A stretch of DNA of 7,516 nt from Actinomycetota bacterium (GTDB lineage Bacteria > Actinomycetota > Actinomycetes > Streptosporangiales > Streptosporangiaceae). Below are positions 1 through 5,739 of the stretch, one piece after another; the first letter of the stretch is position 1; each line of letters opens with the position of its first letter. The stretch lies in NCBI GenBank assembly GCA_003541285.1, contig DPMS01000860.1, positions 276 to 7,791 of the forward strand, read 5' to 3'. Under the pieces are notes generated by a model. It worked only from the letters and a program-made list of their open reading frames with translations, had not been told where the DNA came from and ran no database searches. Position numbers and translations under genes: made by a program.

Positions 1-80
1 GGTAACCCGCCATCCCGCCCCACTCTCCGAGCAAAGACCGGCCACCCGCCCGCTGGATAGGGTTATTAGTCACCTCAGCA

Positions 81-1316
81 TCACCTTTCCGGCATGGGGG
101 CCGTGCCGGGCCTGGCTGGCCCCTCCGTGGGACCTGGCTTTCGGCCGGGAGGGGGTGAAATGCCGCAGGTGCAGCCGGCGAAGGCGGCGGCGCGGATCTC
201 GCGGATCATGTCGTCGAGATGCCCGAGGGCTTCTGTGGTGTGCTGCCTGGCTATGTCTGTGGGCAGGTCCATGGCAGCGTGCAGGCTCAGCCCGACGTGG
301 AGGAGGCGGGTGCTGATCCTCTCGAGCAGTTCCTGGCCGTGTGCCTGCTCTGCCGCGACCGCAGCCCGGGCCAGATCTGCGAGATCTTCTTGCCGCCGGG
401 CCTGGGTGACATCCCGGGTCACGGCAAGGGTGAACTGGCCGGTCGCGGCCGCTAGCGGGCTGAGGCTGATCTCGGCCGGGAATGTTGTGCCGTCTTTGCG
501 CAGCCCGACCAGCCGCGCCCCGGCGCCCATGAGCCGGGCATGGGGTGCCTGCGCGTAAGCGGCCCGGTGGCGGCGGTGGGCCGCCTGCAGGTCGGGTGGG
601 ATCAGGCGCTCGACCGGCTGGCCGGGCAGTTCGTCGTGCTCGTAGCCGAACATCTCCTCCATCCGCCTGCTGGCCAGCGCGAGCGTGCCGTCGCTGTTTG
701 CGAGTGCCACCCCATCGGGGAGAGCGTCGACCAGTTTCAACAGCACGGCCCGGGTGACGGCCGCCGCTGGTCCGTTCGATGGTCCGGCTGCCTGCTGCTG
801 GCCCCCGGCCCGCACGGCATCGCGGGGTGGCGCCCTCTCACCGGTTCCCGGCCCGGCCGGTTTGCCTGCCGAGGCGGGCGGGGCATCTGCCGCTGGCGCC
901 CTCGCGGCCATCGACGACTCCAGGGAAGGGTAGATGGAAACCAGGTGATCGACGCCGCTGAGGCCAAGCACACGCCGCACGATCTGGGCGGTGACCACCA
1001 GCCGCAGTTCCGTGCCGCTGACGACGGCACGCTGGTAAACGCGCACCAGGGCATCCGCACCAGCGTAATCACACGAAACCGTCGCCGTCATATCCACGAT
1101 CAGCGCGGCCGCGCCGCGGTTGATGACCGACAGCAGCTCTTCACGGATCTGGCCGGCGCTGGACAGGTCGATATGCTCAGGAAGCACCACGACCGCCTGC
1201 TGGCCTGTCCAGTGCACCGGGTAAATGTCCTCAAACACGGCGGCGGCCAGGGTGTGCGCAGGTAGCGGCGAATGCCGTGCGCACCGGATCTGCGCTAACG
1301 GTAATGGCCATGGCAC
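81..1316 (-). CDS. STAS-PAS signalling protein with degenerate DosS-like dimerisation helix, no kinase domain
   Basis: Likely cytoplasmic sensor or scaffold of 411 aa. Residues ~37-135 form a STAS (anti-sigma antagonist-like) domain, 136-190 is an Ala/Pro/Gly-rich linker, 192-305 is a PAS domain (GYEHDELPGQ, GLRKDGTTFPAEISLS, VTRDVTQ), and 328-380 resembles the dimerisation helices of DosS/DevS kinases (RLLHVGLSLH ... HLDDMIREIR). The ATPase domain is absent. In DosS-type helices the motif is D-L-H-D-x-V; here the aligned residues are E329-L330-L331-E332, so the phospho-His is lost. The STAS D-S-S-G tetrad reads D83-Y84-A85-G86, so the Ser phosphorylated in SpoIIAA is missing. It lies 3' of the CBM48 gene on the same strand. 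The start is uncertain. The GTG at 1316 lies inside a good ribosome site (AGAGG, 1316-1320) that fits an ATG at 1311 in another frame, and a GTG at 1238 precedes the conserved STAS segment. Domain calls are from motif recognition. Confidence 0.85.
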   Translation of the reverse strand: MPWPLPLAQIRCARHSPLPAHTLAAAVFEDIYPVHWTGQQAVVVLPEHIDLSSAGQIREELLSVINRGAAALIVDMTATVSCDYAGADALVRVYQRAVVSGTELRLVVTAQIVRRVLGLSGVDHLVSIYPSLESSMAARAPAADAPPASAGKPAGPGTGERAPPRDAVRAGGQQQAAGPSNGPAAAVTRAVLLKLVDALPDGVALANSDGTLALASRRMEEMFGYEHDELPGQPVERLIPPDLQAAHRRHRAAYAQAPHARLMGAGARLVGLRKDGTTFPAEISLSPLAAATGQFTLAVTRDVTQARRQEDLADLARAAVAAEQAHGQELLERISTRLLHVGLSLHAAMDLPTDIARQHTTEALGHLDDMIREIRAAAFAGCTCGISPPPGRKPGPTEGPARPGTAPMPER

Positions 1317-1320
1317 CTCT
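1316..1320 (-). promoter_or_regulatory. Ribosome binding site pointing to an out-of-frame ATG
   Basis: Reading the minus strand, AGAGG is followed after four bases by ATG (1311-1309). That ATG opens a 26-codon frame (MAITVSADPVRTAFAA...) that stops at 1231-1233, overlapping the GTG at 1238 of the STAS frame by 8 bases. Either a frameshift separates the true N-terminus from the STAS domain, or a short leader peptide is translationally coupled to the STAS gene. Confidence 0.45.
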
Positions 1321-1338
1321 GTGTTCGGTGCGCGCCGG

Positions 1339-1636
1339 TCATTCGACGACGATGACCGGATCGTCGCTGCCGTAACGGGCTGGGGACATAGCCGTCGGCC
1401 TGCCAGGCGTTCTCCCAGCGTCTGCCATCGGGCAAGTACCGGTAGCGGTAGCTGTGGCCTGGCTCGAGAGCGAAGGTGGCCCGCCAGGAGCCGTCACCGT
1501 CACGCTCGAGGTTGACGTTCTCGGGCGGCCACTCGCTGAACTCCCCGCACAACGCCACGCTGCCGGCTTGAACGTCTGCGGGAAGAGTGAAGGTGACGTC
1601 GGCGGTGCTGGCCTTAATGGCTCGTTTGACGGCCAT
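1339..1636 (-). pseudogene. CBM48/isoamylase-N-like small protein, frameshifted near its 3' end
   Basis: A single-domain protein of the carbohydrate-binding module 48 / AMPK glycogen-binding fold. Supporting segments are VTFTLPADVQ (residues 14-23), LCGEFSEWPPENVNL (29-43) and YRYRYLPDGRRWENAWQADGYVPSP (61-87, given here as its recognisable core around W74). As written, the frame runs on to 1295 with an Arg-rich tail unlike the family. Removing one T of the TT at 1374-1375 gives YGSDDPVIVVE and a TGA at 1339-1341, the usual acidic ending, for a 98-aa protein. The start is firm: ATG at 1636 follows GGAGGAG (1642-1648) by five bases. The repaired stop lies 27 bases before the ATG at 1311 near the STAS gene, consistent with one operon. 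Such isolated domains are known in actinobacteria, but their ligand is not established. The frameshift may be a real mutation or a sequencing error. Confidence 0.8.
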
Positions 1637-1641
1637 ATCGG

Positions 1642-1648
1642 CTCCTCC
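1642..1648 (-). promoter_or_regulatory. Strong Shine-Dalgarno site of the CBM48 gene
   Basis: GGAGGAG read on the minus strand, five bases before ATG 1636. It is among the strongest ribosome sites in the window and fixes this start. Confidence 0.75.
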
Positions 1649-1805
1649 AGGGCAGTTGATGATCGTGGGGGAACGCCGGGTCAGGATCGGTCTCCCGGGC
1701 GGCTGCGCGCCGGAGCGTACGGCAGGCGGGGCACGCGAAACCCGGTGACGGCCATCTCAGCGGGCATGACTGGCAGCCTAAGGCCGGCCTGAACCCCCGC
1801 AAATA

Positions 1806-1841
1806 GGGCACACCCTCAGACCCGTAGGGGCACGCCCTCAG
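1806..1841. promoter_or_regulatory. Two 14-bp direct repeats, candidate operator
   Basis: GGGCACACCCTCAG at 1806-1819 and GGGCACGCCCTCAG at 1828-1841 differ at one base and start 22 bp apart, about two helical turns. Each contains an inverted core GGG-N4-CCC. A third partial copy, GGGCAC, starts at 1854. The site lies about 140-175 bases before the response regulator ATG and about 170-205 bases before the CBM48 ATG. Same-face spacing suggests cooperative binding of a dimeric regulator, possibly the neighbouring regulator itself. This is inference. Confidence 0.45.
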
Positions 1842-1966
1842 CGCGGATCGTCAGGGCACGGGCCGGCCCTCCGTGATGTGAGAATGTCGGGACCACGCGC
1901 GTCCCGGCACCACACCAACCCGATGCCGCTTGCCGGGAACGCGAGGACTGCCGTGCCGTCCGACCC

Positions 1967-1971
1967 GGGAG
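1967..1971 (+). promoter_or_regulatory. Ribosome binding site deciding the response regulator start
   Basis: GGGAG nine bases before ATG 1981. The upstream in-frame TTG at 1930 has no comparable site. Confidence 0.55.
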
Positions 1972-1980
1972 CGCCCTACC

Positions 1981-2688
1981 ATGCCCGAGCCCCCCACCGT
2001 GCTGCGCGTCGTGATCGCGAGCGACAACTTCCTGACCCGGGAGGGCTTGGGCTGCCTGCTCAGCGGTGTTCGGGGTATCGAGGTGGTCGCACGGGTCGAC
2101 AGCCATCCCGAAACTCTCGCCGCCGCCCGCAACTACCGCCCTGATGTGCTCATCGTCGGCATCCGCACCCCCCGGGTCAACGCCGAGACGGCGCTGAGCG
2201 CCGCCCAGAAGCTGCGCACTCAGCATCCGAACATCGGCGTCGTGGTCATCGCTGAAGCCGGCGACGGGTATGCCCTCGAACTCTTGCGCAGCGGAGCCGC
2301 CGGTGTTGGCTACCTGCTCGATGACCGGGTCGGCGACCTCGAAACCCTGCTGAGCGCCGTCCACGGTGCCCATGCCGGCGACACCGTTCTCGACCCTTCG
2401 GTCGTGAATGCCCTCGTGCGACGCCGGCTGCCCTCGGCGCTCGACGCGCTCTCAATCCGGGAACTCGACGTCCTGGCGGGGATGGCAAGTGGTTACGCCA
2501 ACAACGAGATTGCCCGGCACCTGACCGTGTCGAAGAAGGCCGTCGAGAGACACATCACCAGTATCTTCCGCAAGCTCCGGATTCCTGACGCCAAGCGCTT
2601 CGACCGCCGCGTGACCGCAGTCCTGGCCTACCTGCAAGCCACCGGCGAACTCGCCAGCAAAGATGGCTCTACCTGGACCGCGCGATAG
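1981..2688 (+). CDS. NarL/FixJ-type response regulator with degenerate receiver
   Basis: A 235-aa DNA-binding regulator. A receiver-like domain spans residues ~7-125 and a LuxR-type helix-turn-helix ~153-215 (LSIRELDVLAGMASGYANNEIARHL, residues 157-181, then VSKKAVERHITSIFRKL). The receiver keeps the fold signatures (VIASDNFLTREGL; RPDVLIVGIRTP) but not the chemistry. The phospho-acceptor Asp is Gly60, the first acidic-pair residue is Ser14, the Thr/Ser after strand 4 is Ala91 and the conserved Lys is Asp114. It therefore probably works without phosphorylation, as known for other aspartate-less receivers. ATG 1981 is preferred over the TTG at 1930 because GGGAG (1967-1971) precedes it by nine bases and the homologous region begins right after it. 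It is divergent from the CBM48/STAS-PAS pair, whose kinase-like protein has lost its phospho-His. Confidence 0.9.
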   Translation: MPEPPTVLRVVIASDNFLTREGLGCLLSGVRGIEVVARVDSHPETLAAARNYRPDVLIVGIRTPRVNAETALSAAQKLRTQHPNIGVVVIAEAGDGYALELLRSGAAGVGYLLDDRVGDLETLLSAVHGAHAGDTVLDPSVVNALVRRRLPSALDALSIRELDVLAGMASGYANNEIARHLTVSKKAVERHITSIFRKLRIPDAKRFDRRVTAVLAYLQATGELASKDGSTWTAR

Positions 2689-2692
2689 CCGG

Positions 2693-2995
2693 TCAGCCCG
2701 CTGGCGTGCTGTCCGCCTCGACATGAGCAACGGCGGGCTGACGCGCCGCGCCGACCCACTGCCGGTTGAAGGCATTGAGCCAGGTGTCGGCATCCTCGCC
2801 CTCGCCTGGGTTCAGCCGCCAGTGATCCCGCCGTCCCGACACGTTGCCCAGCTCCACCCCCAGCAGGTGGGAGGCGACACCGTGCACGGACCAGCCCGGA
2901 CAGGCGGTGGGCAGCATCCACTCATCAGCCAGCAGCCCGGCCAGCAGCGCCACCAACTCCGACCGCAGTGGTGGCAAGCAGTGACGAGGTGTCAA
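2693..2995 (-). pseudogene. Maleylpyruvate isomerase/mycothiol-dependent enzyme family, N-terminal remnant
   Basis: The 100-aa frame carries the N-terminal signature of the mycothiol-dependent maleylpyruvate isomerase (DinB-like four-helix) family: LVALLAGLLADEWMLPTACPGWSVHGVASHLLGVELG, then TWLNAFNRQWVGAAR (the first stretch begins near residue 14). Family members are usually above 200 aa, so only the first third remains. Near 2741-2750 the family sequence seems to pass into another frame (RRVSPPLLMS), matching the usual R-R-x-S-P-x-L-L continuation, and then is lost. The frame stops at 2693, five bases after the response regulator stop on the other strand. There is no start with a ribosome site; TTG 2995 is only the first possible codon. 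The signature includes the H of the A-S-H-L-L segment, a metal ligand position in this fold. It is presumably non-functional. Confidence 0.65.
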
Positions 2996-3093
2996 CGCGG
3001 AGGAAGGCCATGCATGGCAGCCTGCCCGGACCGCCTCCCAATTAGGCGCTGATCACCGGCACGGGCAGAACCCGGCCTGCTGGCCTGGCAGCC

Positions 3094-3109
3094 GCGGAGG
3101 CGCCTCCGC
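3094..3109. terminator. Perfect 16-bp palindrome after the DUF5996 remnant
   Basis: GCGGAGGCGCCTCCGC is identical to its own reverse complement. It begins five bases beyond the minus-strand stop of the DUF5996 remnant. With no T-rich tail it could be a factor-dependent terminator, or simply a palindromic protein-binding site. Confidence 0.35.
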
Positions 3110-3114
3110 ATTCG

Positions 3115-3507
3115 TCACGTGACAGGCGGCGGCATCCCGTCGGCGCTTGCGGCGAGCGCCTGATCCCACGCGCACGCTACGCACGCGTGCCGGAACGCCG
3201 AGCGGGCGAACTCCAGCGCCACTGCATGCGGGTCCGGGGACGCGCGGATGTCGTCCCAGTCGAGAACATATTCCCCCAGCGCGGCGTCCCAGCGCGCAGC
3301 CGGCGGGGACAAGGCAGTACCGCCGAAGCCTTCCGGTGCCGGGTGCGCGTAGGCGTAGAAAGCCGTCCTGCCATAACGCGCGTCCCCCGGCCACCACCAG
3401 CCGATGGCGACCTCCTGCGCGTCCATCGCGTTGCGCATGATGAAGTCTGCCGAGGGTGGCTACGTCGGCGCCCCGGAGAACATGCTCACTGCCAGGTCGA
3501 AGGAGCG
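3115..3507 (-). pseudogene. DUF5996 family protein, C-terminal remnant with in-frame TAG
   Basis: The open part (ATG 3438 to stop 3115, 107 aa) matches the end of DUF5996 proteins: AMDAQEVAIGWWWPGDARYG, AFYAYAHPAPEGF, then WDAALGEYVLDWDDIRASPD and a closing Trp-containing helix. DUF5996 proteins are usually near 300 aa and of unknown function. Reading upstream in the same frame gives SFDLAVSMFSGAPT, a TAG stop at 3460-3462, and PPSADFIMRNAMDAQEV, so family-like sequence continues across the stop. About at 3505 the similarity ends and an unrelated gene start begins. The gene has thus lost its N-terminal half and carries a nonsense codon. No ribosome site precedes ATG 3438. It is a pseudogene on two independent grounds. 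Confidence 0.7.
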
Positions 3508-3539
3508 ATGTTCCCTGTCCCGATGACCGCGATCCTCAT
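3486..3539 (-). pseudogene. Start fragment of a Rossmann-fold (F420/NADP reductase-like) gene
   Basis: ATG 3539 opens MRIAVIGTGNI, the nucleotide-binding G-x-G-x-x start seen in NADPH-dependent F420 reductase-type proteins. After 11 codons the sequence changes to the DUF5996 fragment in another frame, and this frame stops six codons later. AGG seven to nine bases upstream of the ATG is a plausible ribosome site. The match is short, so the family is tentative, but its position at the start codon is exactly where this motif belongs. Confidence 0.5.
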
Positions 3540-3632
3540 GCTGGCACCTAACTGGGGCGATGCCCCGCTGATTCCGCACCAGGCCGCGGAGGGATGGGGG
3601 GCCGTGCGCCCGGCTGGTGCGACACTCACGGT

Positions 3633-3739
3633 ATGCAGCCGACCGGCGCCGTGCCAGCGTTCAGCGACGGGATCGTGACCTTGGGCGGGCACCTGCCTGA
3701 GGACGTCCGCCCGCATCTCGAAGGGGAGGATGAGGAGAC
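3633..3739 (+). pseudogene. GNAT acetyltransferase, N-terminal remnant
   Basis: From ATG 3633 the frame reads MQPTGAVPAFSDGIVTL (residues 1-17), then HLPEDVRPHLEGEDEETA. This resembles the opening of actinobacterial GNAT N-acetyltransferases (S-D-G-V-V-T-L-R, then P-E-D and a G-E-D-E-E-T-A segment that normally leads into R-R-F-G). Past about 3739 the frame becomes Pro/Ser/Arg-rich noise until 4034, and a different reading frame becomes protein-like. The acetyl-CoA binding core is absent, so it cannot be active. No clear ribosome site is seen. Confidence 0.55.
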
Positions 3740-3844
3740 AGCCCCACCTACAGCGTCCTGTTCCACGCCGGCATCTTCGCCGCACTCGCCCCGGCCCTGG
3801 CCGGGTTCTGCTTCTGGTGGGTCCGCCGCCGCCGTCTCGCCTGA
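3737..3844 (+). pseudogene. C-terminal remnant of a membrane protein
   Basis: In a frame different from the GNAT fragment, codons from 3737 give DSPTYSVLFHAG, then IFAALAPALAGFCFWWV and RRRRLA followed by TGA at 3842-3844. A hydrophobic helix closed by an Arg cluster and a stop is the usual end of an inner-membrane protein with a cytoplasmic C-terminus. No start codon or upstream part is present. The source family is not recognisable; a transporter permease is one possibility. Confidence 0.4.
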
Positions 3845-4156
3845 CAGCCAGCCGGCTCTGCCCGCCGTGATCGATGAGGCCGGACAGCGCCGGGATACCA
3901 GGCGCCGCCCGATGACGGCGAGGCCGGCCGCTGCCGCGGCCGTCGCCAGGGCCGATGGCAGCCGGGTACCGGGCTCTCGCGGGCGGCGGCGTGTGAATTC
4001 TCCGAACTCATTTCATGGTCACGGTCCGGCATGACCGCTGCCTGGCTCAGGACCTCTGCCCTGCCGCGCGGGGACCTTGAGGTCTGCCTCCGGGGTCCAG
4101 GCTGCGGTTAGCGTCGCAGCGGGCCGGGAAAGACCGCCGGCGAGGACTGCACAGAT
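3845..4156. other. Non-coding or fully decayed stretch before the ABC gene
   Basis: About 312 bases in which no frame on either strand shows a family likeness or a start with a ribosome site. It presumably holds the promoter of the ABC operon toward its 3' end, but I could not point to boxes. Confidence 0.4.
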
Positions 4157-5105
4157 GTGAAGGCGGGCCTGCGGACCATGGAGAACAGCGGGAAGGCTAC
4201 GCAAGCGGTCTTGCGCACCGAGCACCTGACCAAGCATTACGGCGCGGTCGTCGGCCTGGAAGACCTCAGCCTGGAAATGAACGCAGGTGAGGTCCTTGGC
4301 TATCTCGGGCCGAACGGCGCGGGCAAGACCACCACGATCCGGCTGCTGCTCGGGCTGATCAAGCCGACCGCCGGGCGGGCTGAGATCTTCGGCCTGGACG
4401 CACAGGCCGAGAAGGTGGCGGTGCATGCCCGGGTCGCATACGTGCCGGGCGAGGCGACCCTGTGGCCGTCGCTCACCGGCGCCGAAACGCTGCACCTGCT
4501 TGGCAGGATGCACGGCGAAACCGATGTGGCCTACCGCGACCTGCTGGTGAAGCGGTTCGACTTTGATACGTCCAGGAGGGTCCGGGCGTACTCGAAGGGT
4601 AACCGGCAGAAGATCAACCTGATCGCCGCGCTGGCCAGCCGCGCCGACCTGCGATGAGCCCACGGCCGGCCTCGACCCGCTGATGGAACAGGCGTTCCGG
4701 GAGAGCGTGCTGGAGGCGAAGGACAACGGGCAGTCGGTGTTCCTGTCGTCGCACGTGCTGTCCGAGGCGGAGGCGCTGTGCGACCGGATCGCGATCCTCC
4801 GCGCGGGCCGGCTGGCCGAGATCGGCACGCTCGCCCAGATGCGCCACCTGTCCGCGGTGACGGTGGAGGCTTCGTCCCGGGACCCGCCGCCTCCGGCGGT
4901 GGACAGGGTCGCCGGGGTGAGCGCGGTGCAGGTCGCGGGCCACCACCTTACCTGCCAGGTCCGCGGGCCGATCGACGATCTGCTGACGGTGCTCGCGGCC
5001 AGTCATCCTGAGACGCTGCTCAGCCGCGAGCCCTCGCTGGAGGAACTGTTCCTGTCGCTCTACGGCGAGCAGGAGCGTGCGAACAACGAGGCCCAGCGTG
5101 GCTAG
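4157..5105 (+). pseudogene. ABC transporter ATP-binding protein, broken at Walker B
   Basis: A DrrA/ABC-2-type exporter ATPase read in two frames. The first (4157-4657) has Walker A GPNGAGKTTT (residues 51-60), the Q-loop region variant AYVPGEATLWPSLTG and the signature YSKGNRQK (145-152). The second picks up at 4653 with DEPTAGLDP (Walker B end and D-loop) and the H-loop SSHVLSEAEALCDR, ending at TAG 5105. Between them GAC-CTG-C runs straight into GAT-GAG; the usual L-L-L-L of Walker B is gone. A loss of 8 bases from a CTG-rich tract would explain both the frameshift and the missing strand. The truncated product of 166 aa stops at 4657 and cannot hydrolyse ATP. The start is GTG 4157 (GAGGA ten bases upstream) or ATG 4178. 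The permease start at 5098 overlaps its end by 8 bases. Confidence 0.9.
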
Positions 5106-5129
5106 CACCGCGCCGGCCAGCGCCGCAGC
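5098..5129 (+). pseudogene. First ~10 codons of the ABC permease, cut by an IS remnant
   Basis: GTG 5098 (VASTAPASAA) overlaps the ATPase stop, with GAGG at 5089-5092 as its ribosome site, the usual coupling of ATPase and permease genes. Within about ten codons it runs into the transposase remnant in another frame. No permease sequence reappears later in the window, so the rest was deleted or lies elsewhere. Confidence 0.5.
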
Positions 5130-5537
5130 GGGTCCAACGGGTCGCGGCTCCGGCTGTGGAAGACCAAGCTGGCCGCCGGGACCGGCCTGCAGATCACCGT
5201 CACCCACTTCCCGCCGGGTACGGGCAAATGGAACAAGGTTGAACACCGGCTGTTCAGCTTCATCACGATGAACTGGCGGGCCCGGCCGCTGGAATCTCAC
5301 CAGGTCGTCATCGAGACCATCGCAGCGGCCACCACCCGCACCGGGCTGACGGGCCGGGCGGTCCTGGACACCAGCACCTACGAGAAGGGCATCAAGATCA
5401 CCGGCAAGGAAATGAAGGCATGGGAAGCCCGCCACCTGCACCGCCACAACTTCCACGGCGACTGGAACTACTCCATCACCGCCGAACCTGCCGCAGAAAC
5501 CGGCCAACCAGGACACGCCCGGGATACCGGAACTTAA
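5127..5537 (+). mobile_element. ISAzo13-type transposase, C-terminal remnant
   Basis: In one frame from 5127 the sequence reads SGSNGSRLRLWKTKLAAGTG, ITVTHFPPGTGKWNKVEHRL and FSFITMNWRARPLESHQ, and later HRHNFHGDWNYS, before TAA at 5535-5537. These are the conserved C-terminal motifs of ISAzo13-family DDE transposases, including the N-K-x-E-H-R-L-F-S segment with the catalytic Glu. Only about 136 residues of a protein usually over 350 aa remain and there is no start codon. Relatives have W-K-T-E-L-A-x-L-A-A; here W-K-T-K-L-A-A is shorter by about three residues, as if one copy of a CTGGCC repeat had collapsed. It cannot transpose alone. I could not identify terminal inverted repeats. Confidence 0.8.
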
Positions 5538-5561
5538 TTTCGCGCGGGCCCTGACCCTGCC

Positions 5562-5678
5562 GGTGTCGTCGCGGTGCGAGACTCCAAGGACCCTGGCGGC
5601 CCAATGCTGGTGCTCAGCTCCTGGGAATGGGAGACCTTCGTGTGCAGAGTCAAGAGCGGTCAGTTCGAGCGAAGCTGA
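5562..5678 (+). pseudogene. DUF397 domain protein, C-terminal remnant
   Basis: The frame reads GVVAVRDSKDPGGPMLVLSS, then WEWETFVCRVKSGQFERS and TGA at 5676-5678. V-A-V-R-D-S-K-D-P-x-G-P-x-L followed by W-x-x-F-V-x-x-V-K-x-G-x-F is the hallmark of DUF397, a small actinobacterial domain usually encoded beside a Scr1-type XRE regulator. The N-terminal part is missing; upstream in the frame lies only the transposase stop (5535-5537). No XRE partner is present. The piece is about 38 residues of the usual 60-70. Confidence 0.75.
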
Positions 5679-5739
5679 ATCCCTCAGGGGTCAGGAGACT
5701 TGGAATGTCTCGGCGAGGTGCCATTCCAGGTATTCGCGC

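Larger units (their letters stand above)
1637..1980. other. Divergent intergenic region between CBM48 and response regulator genes
   Basis: A 344-base spacer between divergent starts. I see no convincing gene in it; the frame on the minus strand at 1614-1811 overlaps the CBM48 start and has no family likeness. It holds the direct repeats at 1806-1841, so both promoters and their shared operators probably lie here. I could not assign -10/-35 boxes with confidence. Confidence 0.5.

Noticed and set aside
540..1265. 241-aa plus-strand frame opposite the STAS-PAS gene
   Set aside because: No family likeness and no ribosome site; it is the shadow of a gene with clear STAS and PAS domains.
1614..1811. 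65-aa minus-strand frame with several Cys residues
   Set aside because: Cys pairs suggested a zinc ribbon, but it overlaps the well-supported CBM48 start and has no ribosome site or recognisable fold.
1816..2373. 185-aa minus-strand frame inside the response regulator
   Set aside because: It is the antisense shadow of the receiver and linker; the plus frame has clear domains.
4019..5516. Long minus-strand frames (269 and 300 aa) across the ABC and IS region
   Set aside because: Low-complexity composition typical of GC-rich antisense; the plus strand shows Walker A, signature and transposase motifs.
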